Assembly: GCA_963735955.1 (NCBI GenBank)
Contig: CAVTND010000020.1
Coordinates: forward strand, 15,901 to 79,900
Origin: CAVTND01 sp963735955
GTDB taxonomy: Bacteria; Pseudomonadota; Gammaproteobacteria; Burkholderiales; Burkholderiaceae_F
Length of the DNA: 64,000 nt
Direction of reading: 5' to 3'
Both the position numbers and the translations under genes were made by a program. Below are positions 45,722-55,600 of the stretch, piece by piece; positions within the stretch are counted from its first letter, which is position 1, and the number at the start of each line of letters is the position of its first letter. The notes beneath the pieces were generated by a model. That model saw only the letters and a list, made by a program, of their open reading frames with translations, ran no database searches and was not told where the DNA came from.

Positions 45722-46468
45722 TCACTCGTTACGTTCTCGATTGAGCGCCTCGATTCGCATCGCCCTGCCGAGTACGCCTCGTCTTCGGTATCCGCGGGCG
45801 CTCGGCCTGGCGGCCTCGTCGCAGGTCATCGCACGGCGACCGTCTCGTCGCCGGTTGATCTCCCGGTTCGCGTTCGGCCAGCCACGGTCGATCGCGCAAT
45901 TCTCCGGCACGTGTGCGCGATACCCTTGTGGCAGGCAGATGCAGGTGTGCCCGGTATCCATGGCTTCGGTGTGCTTGCTTCGGCCGATCCGCCTGCTGGC
46001 AAGGCTCCGTTGCATTGAAGGCGTGGCAATTGCGGCATGCCTGAGAGTGGTCATCCTTCATCGCTGCCCGGACCGTATACGCCATGTCCTCACGCCGAGC
46101 CTCGAACTTTTCCGGCGTATCGATGGTTCCAATGAAGTGCGCGTAGACATCGTCCAGCGCCTCCAACTTTGCAATGTACTTTCGCAGGCCGTCCCTCGGA
46201 ACATGGCAGTCACCGCACTCCAGGCGAACGCCGCTGCGGTTCCTGAAGTGGATGGATTTCGTGAACTCCTCGTGCATGATCCGCATCTCGTGGCACGACA
46301 GGCAGAATTCCGTCGTGCTGGTACTTTCAACGACGGCTTCGAGGCCTGCGACACCGGCAACGCCGGCAAGTACACCAGCGACTCCGAGCGTCAGCACGCC
46401 CCTGCTGCGCGCTGGCGTGACACCGATTCCGCCGACTGTCGCAGACCGAGCCAACCCGTGGCAGGCAT
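45722..46468 (-). CDS. NapC/NirT-family tetraheme cytochrome c, frame-disrupted
   Basis: Probable start ATG 46468 (MPATGWLGLRQSAES). After a frame change near 46400 come a membrane anchor (GVLTLGVAGVLAGVAGVAGL), STTEFCLSCHEMRIMHEEFT, heme site 2 (CGDCH), a third (QACRNCHAF) and a fourth split by frame changes (TGHTCI ... CHKGIAH). NapC/NirT proteins pass quinol electrons to periplasmic reductases. At least four frame changes occur, most in the last third, so the end at 45722 is uncertain. It lies downstream of a truncated cytochrome c on the same strand. Confidence 0.65.
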
Positions 46469-46519
46469 GACACACGCCCTGACGGAATCGCAGTCCGCGG
46501 CTCTCGTTACCCCGTATGA

Positions 46520-47018
46520 CTATTTGCTCTGCGCGGCGGATCGAGGCCAAGGTTTGCAGTAGGCGAGGATGTCCTGCGATCTGCCTCGAAGCGCGAAGCG
46601 CCGGCATCCGCTCACCGGGCTGCCCGTTCCTGATCTTGTGCAAGGCTTCCCACGGGTTGTCGTTTGCCACCAGCCCAAGCGGTTCTTCGTCGGCCTTCAG
46701 AGGCTTGCCGTCTTCGTTCAGCGTGCGCGCGACCATGGCAGTTGGCGCAGATTGTGTTGTAGATCGCCTCTCCCTTGGCCTTGTCTCCGACCTTGACCTT
46801 CTTGGTCGCACGGTCGATGTACTGATCCATCTTCAGCTGGCCCTTCGAGACGAAGTTCGCCAGATCGCGCAGATCGTCATCACGCAGCGGCTGCCGAGCG
46901 CGTGGTTCTTTCTTGAGCGTCACGATCAATTTCGACGGGTCGGTGTCGGCCGCGCCGGATGCCTTGGTGCGGGTGAAGTGGCTGCCCTTGCTGTAGGCGC
47001 CATCCTTGCCGAGAGTCC
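46520..47018 (-). pseudogene. Cytochrome c, 5'-truncated
   Basis: Reads GKDGAYSKGSHFTRTKASGA at the broken 5' end, then LRDDDLRDLANFVSKGQL, the heme site in YNTICANCHG, and MPALRAFEADRQDILAYCKP (axial Met) to TAG 46520. No start codon or signal peptide: the sequence stops abruptly at about 47018, where a fragment of a different gene on the other strand begins. Two frame changes lie inside (near 46735 and 46590). The upstream part, which in such proteins carries a further domain, is missing. Confidence 0.65.
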
Positions 47019-47021
47019 CAG

Positions 47022-47345
47022 CCGACTATCAGGGATTACCCAGGCGACTTCGCGTTCCCGCTCAACAGTCACGACGGCTACAAGCCCGGACCGGTTCACG
47101 CTCGATGTCGGCGGGCGCTACGACCTTGCCCAGAATGTCGCCCTGCTGCTTCAACTCAATGCCCTATGGCGCGGGCGGGACAGCGGCGAACAGGCCGAGC
47201 CTGAAGACAGTGGGGGCAAGTATCTCTTCCTGAGTCCTGGAATCAGCGTCATGGTGGCGCGCAATGTGCAGCTGTTCGCCATCGCGCAGTTGCCGCTCTA
47301 CGCCAGTATTGGTGAACGGCCGTGCAACTGACGGCGAATGGGGCG
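47022..47345 (+). pseudogene. Outer-membrane beta-barrel protein fragment
   Basis: Reads PGDFAFPLNSHDGYKPG, then after one extra base RFTLDVGGRYDLAQNVALLL, QLNALWRGRDSGEQ, YLFLSPGISVMVARNVQLFA, and the terminal strand ending VNGRATDGEWGAV. Alternating hydrophobic residues and the glycine turns are those of the C-terminal strands of an outer-membrane channel protein. Neither start nor true end is present. It faces the truncated cytochrome gene at a sharp junction. Confidence 0.55.
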
Positions 47346-47478
47346 CCGTTCAAACGCAAGGAAATCGGCATGTGGCGGCACGGCGTGCCTTCGCCGCCGT
47401 TCCGCAGCGAGCGATCAAGCGGGGTCGGTGTCTGGTTCTGACAGATGGAGAGTTCCGTGACCTTCGTCGGTCGCGCCA

Positions 47479-48171
47479 TCATTCCGCCGTGCCCTCTGCC
47501 ACCTGTTCCGGGACGACCTGATAGCCGACGCCACGCACGGTTCGGATCAGTCCGCGGCCGATCTTGCGGCGAAGATTGAAGATGTGGACCTCGACCGAGT
47601 TGCTTTCTATTTCGTCTCCCCAGCCGTACAGCGCCTCTTCGAGCTGCCGTCGGCTCACAACCCACTGTCGATTGCGCAGGAGCGCCTCCAGGACCCAGAA
47701 CTCGCGGTTGGTCAGGTCGACACGCCGCCCGTTTACGGTCACCGTACGTGTGTGTCTCATCAGCGTCAGCGTGCCGCAGCTGAGCACCTCGCCGACGTCG
47801 CCGCCGCTACGGCGGATCAGCGCGCGCAGCCGGGCGCAGAGCTCGATGAGATCGAAGGGCTTGACCAGGTAGTCATCGGCGCCGAGATCCAGCAGTCGCA
47901 CGCGGTCAAGGACAAACCCGGCTGCGGTCAACACGATGACCGGGGTGCGATCGTTCCTCTCGCGAAGGCCGCGGAGCAGTGCCTCGCCTGCAATGCCGGG
48001 CATCCCGAGATCCAGCGTGACCGCGTCATACGAGGTGGATCGCAGCGCCGTGTCGGCGGCATTGCCGTCAACGACCAAGTCGACCGCGAACCCCTCCTGA
48101 ACGAGGCCTGACCGGATCGACGATCCGAGAAGGTGATCGTCTTCGGCAACGAGGATGCGCATTGCTTGCAA
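47479..48171 (-). CDS. OmpR/PhoB-family response regulator
   Basis: 230 residues, intact. Receiver with MRILVAEDDHLLGSSIRSGL and phosphoacceptor Asp in VTLDLGMPGIAGE, Lys in YLVKPFDLIELCARL; winged-helix DNA-binding domain with LTNREFWVLEALLRNRQWVV and SNSVEVHIFNLRRKIGRGLI, as in the QseB/PmrA group. It is the last gene of the minus-strand run containing the multicopper oxidases, 12 bases after the cytochrome-fusion gene, so it may regulate that run. No histidine kinase gene follows; it is orphaned by the fragment region at 45.4-47.4 kb. Confidence 0.9.
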   Translation of the reverse strand: MQAMRILVAEDDHLLGSSIRSGLVQEGFAVDLVVDGNAADTALRSTSYDAVTLDLGMPGIAGEALLRGLRERNDRTPVIVLTAAGFVLDRVRLLDLGADDYLVKPFDLIELCARLRALIRRSGGDVGEVLSCGTLTLMRHTRTVTVNGRRVDLTNREFWVLEALLRNRQWVVSRRQLEEALYGWGDEIESNSVEVHIFNLRRKIGRGLIRTVRGVGYQVVPEQVAEGTAE

Positions 48172-48183
48172 TACCTTTGGGGG

Positions 48184-49887
48184 TCAGGGTAAGAGGGTAC
48201 CCACCTTTACGCGATCAAACGTCGGCACGACCCAATCGGTTTCTGCCACCACTTTCGTTCCCTTGGCTTCGGCAAATCGGACCATGTATCCGCCCTTCGA
48301 AGCAAATCGTTGTCCGGATGCGAGCGTCAGTCGCGGGTAATAACCGGTGATGAGTCGATGATCAACCAGATCCTCGATGCGTTCAACCAGATAGGCACGT
48401 ACAAAGGTGTCAGCCATGTGGTTGACGGTCTCTGACAGCAGTCCGCAGGCAAGGTAGGTGTCGGCTTGCACCCGAAAGTCTTCCACCGGAATCCGCCGGA
48501 TCGCAAACCAGCCCATCGCAAAGTCCAGGCGGACGCGACGTCGGTCAGGCAGGTCAAGTGGGTAGGCGAGGTGCGCGCGTTCCCGCCAGGATGGCGTCAG
48601 CGGTGCGTACTCCAGCCCGCCCATCAGTCCGGACAGGTAAACATGGGCAGGTGCCGTCGAAGAATCTCCGAGGTTCGCGAGGTCTTCAGGGCGCAGCCAC
48701 AGCACAAGAGCGCCGGCGCGTTGAGCCCCCTGCAACGCCTTCGACACGCCGGTGCCAGACTCACCGGCGGAAAGCACGCTGCGAGTTACCGTTATTCCCT
48801 GCTTCGCGAGCGTCGCCGCGAGCGCTTCGGCGGCGGCCTCGCCCACGTCCCCCGCTCGATAGACCTGACGCACAACTGCGGGTGGCTTGACTCCGGCATC
48901 GACGATCGCCTTCGCGACCAGGTCCGCCTCCAGCAGGACGCCGCGCGAGAAATACAGCGAGTAGAAGTCCCGACGGGCATCAACCGGCACCTCGACGTTG
49001 GGAAACAGGCAGGGCACTGCTTCCTGTTCGCAGAACGCATGGATCGGTGCCCACGTCCGTCCAGCCAGGCCGGAGACCACGGCGAAGACCGGTTGCTGCT
49101 TCAGGCGCTGCCGCAACTGGTCCCGCCAGGTCGACGGCTCGCCCTTGAGTTCCCACACGTGCAGTTCCCAACGCCGATGGACCATGAACGCGTGCGCACC
49201 GCGGACACGAGGCACCGGGCTCATCTGACGTGCGTTGCGCTCAGCAACGTATTGCTGGAGCACCGCGAGCATGGCACGGCGCTTGATCGGGTCCGCGTCG
49301 GGCGTGATGATCGTGGCGAAATGCAGTGCCTTGCCTGTGACCCCGGGGACGTGGCGCGGGTCAAGACCTTTCAGGTAGTCGATCAGCGCTGCCATGTCGG
49401 TGTCGCCGATTTCGAACCTCGGCATCAGCGGCTTCAGCGGCTTGCCTTCGGAGTCAAGTCCCTCCCGGATCGCCCGGGCCAGGGTCGCGTCGGTGTAGGG
49501 CTCGCGTTCGCCCCGATAACCCTCGACAAAACCCACGTCCGGGCCGGCACCGCCACCGCGTGGACGGAAGAGGTATCGGCCGGTGACCGGCGGTATGAGG
49601 TTTTGTCCCTCGCGCGCGCCCAGCCCGCTGCGACGATGACAGTTGATGCAGGCGCCCGCGGACCCTTCAATCTGGGTGCCGGTGGCACTTGTGGCCACAA
49701 GCGCCTTGCCGGAGGGAAGCGCGCCCAGCCGGAAGATCGCTTCGCCGGCCCCCATGGTGCGTGATGCCGGGTCGGCAGCGCGGAGTCCGGGTGCGACCAG
49801 CAGCAGGGCCCCGAGGAAAGTGAAGAACGACCACCAACGGAAGCAATGCACGCGGCGAACTGTGTAGCCCGTCTGCGTGCACCTCAT
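48184..49887 (-). CDS. Cytochrome c fused to a periplasmic amino-acid-type binding protein
   Basis: 567 residues from ATG 49887 (MRCTQTGYTVRRVHCFRWWS), with signal segment FFTFLGALLLVAPGLRAADP. N-terminal domain: one heme c site (ACINCHRRSGLGAREGQNLI) in a cytochrome c domain with GEAIFRLGALPSGK and MPRFEIGDTDMAALIDYLKG (axial Met). C-terminal ~400 residues: a Leu/Ile/Val-binding-protein-like fold (LHFATIITPDADPIKRRAML, FYSLYFSRGVLLEADLVAKA, ITVTRSVLSAGESGTG, TDWVVPTFDRVKVGTLL). The binding half should recognise a small periplasmic ligand and the heme half move electrons, so a redox sensor or electron-transfer role is inferred. Frame intact. Confidence 0.75.
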   Translation of the reverse strand: MRCTQTGYTVRRVHCFRWWSFFTFLGALLLVAPGLRAADPASRTMGAGEAIFRLGALPSGKALVATSATGTQIEGSAGACINCHRRSGLGAREGQNLIPPVTGRYLFRPRGGGAGPDVGFVEGYRGEREPYTDATLARAIREGLDSEGKPLKPLMPRFEIGDTDMAALIDYLKGLDPRHVPGVTGKALHFATIITPDADPIKRRAMLAVLQQYVAERNARQMSPVPRVRGAHAFMVHRRWELHVWELKGEPSTWRDQLRQRLKQQPVFAVVSGLAGRTWAPIHAFCEQEAVPCLFPNVEVPVDARRDFYSLYFSRGVLLEADLVAKAIVDAGVKPPAVVRQVYRAGDVGEAAAEALAATLAKQGITVTRSVLSAGESGTGVSKALQGAQRAGALVLWLRPEDLANLGDSSTAPAHVYLSGLMGGLEYAPLTPSWRERAHLAYPLDLPDRRRVRLDFAMGWFAIRRIPVEDFRVQADTYLACGLLSETVNHMADTFVRAYLVERIEDLVDHRLITGYYPRLTLASGQRFASKGGYMVRFAEAKGTKVVAETDWVVPTFDRVKVGTLLP

Positions 49888-49966
49888 CGGCCTTGCCTCG
49901 GAGCGCTGCTCCGCCCTCGGCTGTCGGCTCACGTTCGGCATGGCCCGCCCCGTCCGGCGTGCCGAG

Positions 49967-50818
49967 CTAGGGGCTCGCTCGGGCCGGTGCAGGAGCAGGG
50001 CCCGGCGCCTCGGGCGCGATCCGGACGATCGCGTGGCGCTGCCACGGCGACGCGGGCTTGGCAAAGGCCCTCTCCGACAATTTCGGATTGAGTGCCACCT
50101 TGTCGATGACAAGTTTCTCTGCGGCGCGGGTGCTGTCGGCCGACCGGTTTTCGATCGTGAATGGAATCATGAGGCCATTCACCGATCGATAGTCGCCGTA
50201 GTAAACCGACACCGGCACTCCCTTGACCAGCGGATTCGTCGACGGGCGATCGGCGCGCACTTCGAGGTAAGTCTGTGAATCGATCCAGAGGCGCCGGCTC
50301 GCACCCGAAGGCAGCGTAAGTTCCAGCAGGTAGGCTTTGCGCCCATCGACCTCGTCCAGGCCTGCGAGCCTGGCGACGACGCCCTTGGTTTCGTAGTCGA
50401 TCAGCGGGCCATCGATGACGAACTCGTCGCGTGCATAGCGCACTTCCTCGCTCGAGAATGGCTTGACCTCCGGCGCGCCGTTGCCAGCGGGTCGTACCCG
50501 CCAGCCGCGCGTGCCGTCGAAGATGCGCGTGAAGTTCCGGTCGATCGTCTTGATCTCGAAGCGTGTCCTGTTCGGCCGACCGAGTTCGAGGAGGAAGGGC
50601 ATCGGAGCCGACGTGCCTGCAGTGCTCTCGACGTGGCCGATCCAGGTCATCGTGTCGATTCCGCGCCAGGCCTCGAGTCCACCGCGCGCGGTAACGTTAC
50701 GGGCGATCACCTGCGCGGCGGTCAGACTCGTCGCTGCAAGCAGCGGCTTCTGGTTCGTCGCTGCGAACGACACCGAACAGATCAGTGCTGCCACTGCGCC
50801 GATGACGCGCATCTGCAT
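49967..50818 (-). CDS. LolA-like outer-membrane lipoprotein-sorting family protein (copy 1)
   Basis: 283 residues with signal peptide (MQMRVIGAVAALICSVSFAA). TAAQVIARNVTARGGLEAWR and GWRVRPAGNGAPEVKPFSSE are shared with the neighbouring paralog, together with GPLIDYETKGVVARLAGLDE, LWIDSQTYLEVRADR and VYYGDYRSVNGLMIPFTIE. This is the LolA/LppX-like periplasmic fold (DUF4292/outer membrane lipoprotein-sorting protein type), which binds hydrophobic ligands. A C-terminal Pro/Ala tail (APEAPGPAPAPARASP) is low complexity. Four bases separate it from its paralog, so they are one operon. Confidence 0.7.
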   Translation of the reverse strand: MQMRVIGAVAALICSVSFAATNQKPLLAATSLTAAQVIARNVTARGGLEAWRGIDTMTWIGHVESTAGTSAPMPFLLELGRPNRTRFEIKTIDRNFTRIFDGTRGWRVRPAGNGAPEVKPFSSEEVRYARDEFVIDGPLIDYETKGVVARLAGLDEVDGRKAYLLELTLPSGASRRLWIDSQTYLEVRADRPSTNPLVKGVPVSVYYGDYRSVNGLMIPFTIENRSADSTRAAEKLVIDKVALNPKLSERAFAKPASPWQRHAIVRIAPEAPGPAPAPARASP

Positions 50819-50821
50819 GAG

Positions 50822-51616
50822 CTAGCTTCCTCGACCGCCGGTCATGGCGAGCTGCGGTTTCTGGAACAGTGCGTCCTGCATCGGTTCGTTCACCACCGCC
50901 TTGGTGATCGTCATCTTGCGCGATACCTTGGTCCCTTCATAGACCGTTTCGAGTACGCGCGGCATGGTCAGGCCGTTCTGGGACCTGAAGTCGCGATAGT
51001 AGACAGAAACGGCGCGCAGCTTGCCGTCCATCTTCTTCGGTTCACCCTCGATCCTGCGCTCGAGGAATGTCTTGGCGTCGATCCAGACCGTGCGCTGGGT
51101 GCCGGTCTTGGACGTGAGCCTGAGTTTGTAGGCATCGTTGCCTTCGACCTTTTCGGTCCCGATCAGCTCGACCTTGGTGCCCTTCTTCGCGTAGTCGATC
51201 AAGGGACCATCGAGTTCTTCGAACGATGCAGCGGCTTTCGCTTCAGCCGGTGTGTATGGCTCGACCTCGCTGCGATTCAGGAACGGCCTCACCTTCCAGC
51301 CCTGTGTCCCGTCATAGACCTGCAAGGCCGTCTGCTCGCGGAAGCTGAGTTCGAGACGGCTCTTGTGTCCGCGCTTCATCTTCATGACGAAGGGAAGTTC
51401 GACATTCGGCCTGCCACCGGCATCCATTTGGCCGGAGAGCACCAGCGTGTCCACAGCGCGCCAGGCCGCCTGACCACCGCGCGCAGAGACGTTGCGATCG
51501 ACGATCTGCGCTGCTGTCAGCGTAGCCGGCGGGGCAGCCGGCTGCGCGGCTGTCGCGGCAAGAGTCGCCGGAACCATGAACGCCAGGCCGCAAGCAATCA
51601 ATACCGTTCTGAACAT
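50822..51616 (-). CDS. LolA-like outer-membrane lipoprotein-sorting family protein (copy 2)
   Basis: 264 residues with signal peptide (MFRTVLIACGLAFMVPATLA). Same architecture as copy 1: LTAAQIVDRNVSARGGQAAW, GWKVRPFLNRSEVEPYTPAE, GPLIDYAKKGTKVELIGTEK, VWIDAKTFLERRIEGEP, VYYRDFRSQNGLTMPRVLE. Probable periplasmic lipid- or lipoprotein-binding protein. Divergence from copy 1 shows an old duplication. Placed between the small secreted proteins and the cytochrome fusion gene in the oxidase run. Confidence 0.72.
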   Translation of the reverse strand: MFRTVLIACGLAFMVPATLAATAAQPAAPPATLTAAQIVDRNVSARGGQAAWRAVDTLVLSGQMDAGGRPNVELPFVMKMKRGHKSRLELSFREQTALQVYDGTQGWKVRPFLNRSEVEPYTPAEAKAAASFEELDGPLIDYAKKGTKVELIGTEKVEGNDAYKLRLTSKTGTQRTVWIDAKTFLERRIEGEPKKMDGKLRAVSVYYRDFRSQNGLTMPRVLETVYEGTKVSRKMTITKAVVNEPMQDALFQKPQLAMTGGRGS

Positions 51617-51647
51617 GAGACGCTCCCTCTTTGAACTCTGCTGCTGA

Positions 51648-52184
51648 CTACTCGACCACCAGTCCGTCGACGCGGAAGCTGCCGATCACCACGCTGACCC
51701 GCTCGCCGGTCTTGACAACGTCGCCCTTGTTGGAAAACACCATCCAGTACTCCTTGCCGGTCTCCGGCCGGGTTGACTGGCGCAGCGGACCCACCTTGTC
51801 CATCACCGGTACCTGCAGCATTGCGTGACTGGTGTGGCCAATCATGTAAGGCGCGGCCTTCTTGTCGTTCAAAGCCTTGGCTAGATCGGCATTGGTGACG
51901 CGGTAGCTGAAGCGGATCAGGTTGCCCGAGTTCGTGCGACGTGCCTTCAAGTTATCCACGCCCGCGGTCACCGCGAGATAGGTCCGACCACTGCGCGGCA
52001 CGCCTTCCGGAAGGTAGGGCGACTTCTTGCGGGTAGTTTGTGCTGGAACCGACTTCGCCACCACGGTGGATTGCGCTGCCTCTGCCTGCATGGCACTCGC
52101 ATTCGAAGCGATTAGCCCCGCCGCAGCGACTGCGGCGAGGATCCCGGGAGCTGCGCGTGCGACCCATGAGAGCGTCCGACTCAT
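51648..52184 (-). CDS. Secreted hypothetical protein
   Basis: 178 residues from ATG 52184 (MSRTLSWVARAAPGILAAVA), signal peptide ending near SNASA. The mature part is beta-rich: YLAVTAGVDNLKARRTNSGN, LIRFSYRVTNADLAKALNDK, HAMLQVPVMDKVGPLRQS, VSVVIGSFRVDGLVVE, suggesting an Ig-like or beta-sandwich fold. No family recognised. It precedes the LolA-like pair in the run by ~30 bases and partners with it are plausible. Confidence 0.5.
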   Translation of the reverse strand: MSRTLSWVARAAPGILAAVAAAGLIASNASAMQAEAAQSTVVAKSVPAQTTRKKSPYLPEGVPRSGRTYLAVTAGVDNLKARRTNSGNLIRFSYRVTNADLAKALNDKKAAPYMIGHTSHAMLQVPVMDKVGPLRQSTRPETGKEYWMVFSNKGDVVKTGERVSVVIGSFRVDGLVVE

Positions 52185-52236
52185 CCTGTCGGGGCAGAGT
52201 GGGCTTCGTGTCATGGGCGCCAACACGTCGAAATTC

Positions 52237-52578
52237 TCAATTCTTCTTTGCCACACCGCTCTTCCCCTTGCGCGCGGCGGGAGAGACAGTAGGAGGCGGC
52301 GATGCTGTTGTTGCGCTGGCCGCGCCGGGCGCGCGGGCCTGCGCGTGCTCCCGGTTCATCCTGGCGTAGGGCGATACTTTTGATTGCGAGGCCGATGCGC
52401 TCTTCTTTGGTGTGCTTGCATCCTGCGGCAGCGTCGCCTGTGTCGGCATTGGTGTTGGCTGGGCAGGCAGTGAATCCTGAACGACGGCGCGTGCGGAATG
52501 TGTCAGCAGCAGGCCCCCGGCAAGAAGCAGGGCGAACAGCGCAGTTCTGGTCGGACGCACGTACTTGTTCTTCAGCAT
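52237..52578 (-). CDS. Small secreted hypothetical protein
   Basis: 113 residues, signal peptide (RTALFALLLAGGLLLTHSAR). The mature part is low complexity, rich in Ser, Ala, Thr and Pro, with a basic end (AARKGKSGVAKKN). No fold or family recognised. It lies between the giant oxidase/beta-helix gene and the 178-residue secreted protein, and is likely in the same transcript. Confidence 0.45.
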   Translation of the reverse strand: MLKNKYVRPTRTALFALLLAGGLLLTHSARAVVQDSLPAQPTPMPTQATLPQDASTPKKSASASQSKVSPYARMNREHAQARAPGAASATTASPPPTVSPAARKGKSGVAKKN

Positions 52579-52673
52579 CTGTCTTAACTCCTGACGGATG
52601 GTCGGTCGATCCCCGGTCTGGGCAAAGATGGGGCCGGCAGTGCGCCGGCCCCATGGTTCACATCGTTCTCGTC

Positions 52674-55600
52674 CTAGGGCTGCTCAACCGCTCCGATGGA
52701 CGCCGGGTTGGTTCCGTTCCGCGGCCGCGGGTTCCCGAAGAAGTCATGATCGGGCACCTGATTCGGGATGGCCCCAAAGAGCACTGTCGTATTCGCACCC
52801 CCGTTGCGAACGGTATTGGGCGAAGTCGTCTGCAGCCTGAAGTCCGCGAGCGGCGTCAGCGAAACGTTGGGCGCGGTATACAGAGCCGCATTGCTCAACG
52901 ACAACGGACCGTAGACCAGATTGATCCAGTTGTTGCCTTCATCCACCGTCGCCGCAACCTGGGTCTGGTTCAGTGCAAACACAGGGTACAGGCCGGTCGT
53001 CTCCGAGCGTCCCGGCGGCGCCTGGTAGCCGCCCGCGTTTCCTCCTCCTTCCGGCGGCAGGCGCGCGCCATTGCAGTACTGAGCCACCACCGCTGGATTG
53101 GTGCCGATCACGTTGCCATTTCCCGTGTAGTCCGTGCCCGTGGCCGAGAAGGCCGAGTTCCTTGGCAGGAGCCTGAACGTGGAAGCGTGATTGGTCGGCC
53201 CCGTGTCGCCGCGCACGCCGATGTCCCAGTAGTTGACTGTTCCACCACTGCCAGGTGCGCCGTTGGCGACTCCGGCCGTTGCGCAGAAGCCGGTCGAGGT
53301 CTGGTTCAGCGACGGCACCAAGGTCGCCACCGACTGCTGCATCAGCGGGCCGGTTGTCGGCGGAGCAGTCACTTCTACATGGAACGCGCGGTTCTGCCAC
53401 ATCAGGTTGTTCACGAACAGCGGCAGTGACACGCTGCGGCAGGAACTCGTCAAGGTTGTCCCGTCAAGCGCGTAGTACCCATAGCCGACCGGGCAGCTGA
53501 CCGTCACGCTTAAGGGCAAAGCCGCAGCCAGGTTCGGCGTGTGCTGCATCGTGACCAGGCCGGCCGGCTGGTTGGTCGAAGTCGTTACCGGGTTGATGCA
53601 GCTCGGGTCCTGTGGCAGCGTCGGGTCGGTCTGCGGGTTGCAGCCCGGCGGCGGCACGGCGGCCAGCGGCGCACCGAGCGTGTTGAACAGCACACCCGCC
53701 GAACCCGTGGTGTCGTTGGAACTGACGGTGTTGTTGATGAACCGCACCCTCAGCGCGTCCTGCATCGACACCCCGCCGCCATCCCACCCAGCGACGTTGT
53801 TCACGATGATGTTGTTCTGGACCGTGACGTCGTTCCAGAGCAAGGGCACCGTCGGGAACGCCACGACGTCCAGACCATTGACCACCTGCAGGCGCAGGCC
53901 GCCACCGCTGCCGCTCTCGGCGCTGTTGCCCATGATCAGGTTGCCGTCGATCAACAGGTTGCGACCGGTTCCTTCGGCCAGCCCGGGCGGGCAGTCCTGG
54001 TCCTGTGCGCTATCGCCGCACTCGAGGCCGTTCGCAAGCGTACGGTCCGGCGCGGCGCCGATGACGGCAATGCCGCCGCCGTGCGTCGGAATCGTCGGGC
54101 TCTGGCTCTGGTTGAACAGGATCCAGTTGTTCCTGATCGTGCCGGAGTTGGTGAAGCCGGAGTGCGCGACGCCACCGGCGTCGCCCGAACTCAGGTTGCC
54201 GCACACCCAGTTGTGGTCGACCGTGTAGCCGTCGGATCCCGTGGTGAGGGTGATACCGCCGGCTGCCGACGGCGTGCCCGAATACAGCGCGTCGCCGACT
54301 GACGCATTGCCGGTGACCATGTTGTGGTGCACCTTCGTGTTGCGGTTGAAGCCGTACCCGACCTGCAGGCCGGTGATCAGTGACTCGACGAGCGTGAGCG
54401 GCAATCCCGGAGGCGGCGGATTGGTGTCGCTACCGACCACAAACGGGTCCGGGAACTCGCCGTTGCCGATCGCGATGCCGCCGGTCAGCGTGCCGTGGTT
54501 GGCACGTTCGCGGGTGTTGGACACCTCCAGGTTGTGGTTCCAGCCGTGCGCCCAGATCGCGCCTCCGCCCTGCGAGCTGTTGATCACGGCGACGCCGTCG
54601 ATGCGCGAGGGATTGCACAGGAAGTTGCTGGTACCGTAGTCGCGTCCGTTCGTCTGCGTCAGACTCGCCCGTGCAGTCAGCGTTGCTGTTGGTGAGGTAT
54701 TGATACCCTGCCGGGAAGCCGCCGGCGGCACTGGCACCCCAGAAGTCGGTGCTGGTCGCCGGGATCCTGACTCCGCGCCCAAGCACGGTGACGCCAGCGC
54801 CTTCGTAGGCGCCCATCAGCGTGGGCTCCTGCAGCATCTGCGCGAGGTTGCCGTTGCCGGTCGTGTCCCAGCCGACGATCGACTCGAACGGAATGCGGTC
54901 GACCCGCTGCTGCATCTTGGCTGGGCATGTGTAGCCCGTCCCGGTCGTGTCGAACCCGGGGGCAGCGGGGAAGGTGCCGTCGCTGAGAAGCGGGCGACCG
55001 TCCAGCGACAGTCCAAAGAGGCAGTTGGCCTGGCGTCGCCAAGCATCGAACTTGCCGGCGGGATGTGCATCGGCATTGATGATGACCGATTCAGCGCCCA
55101 CGCCTTGCAGGCGGACCGGCTTCCACATCAGCAGGTTCTCCCGATAAGTGCCCGGGGCCACGATGATCAGATCGCCAGGGCTCGCCGCGTCGATTGCCGT
55201 CTGCAGCGGGCTGGGCTGGCTGTGCCCGAACGTGGTGACGCTCGGACTCGCGGGCGTGACGACCGTCGGCGTCTTGCCGCCCACCGTCACGGTGACCGTG
55301 TCGATCGTCTTCTTGCCGTTGGCGACCGTGATCTCGAGCTGGCCGCACTGCGCAGCAGGCTGGCCACGCTGCTGGACGGCGCAAGCCGGCACACCACTGG
55401 GCACCGTGCCCGTGATCGTGGTGTCGCTCCACGTTCCCACGTTGACCATCGCCACGCCACCGACCGTTACGTTCGGGCAGTTTCCTGTCGCCGGGCAGGT
55501 GCTCGGGCGCGGACCGAAGCCGTAGTGCCGTGTGATGAACTTGTTGTTGAACGGCGAGGCGGTCTTGTTCGGACCCGAGTAGGCGTGGTTGAGCACGCGC

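Noticed and set aside
48466..49764. 432-residue plus-strand frame opposite the cytochrome fusion
   Set aside because: Shadow of an intact gene with a heme site and signal peptide.
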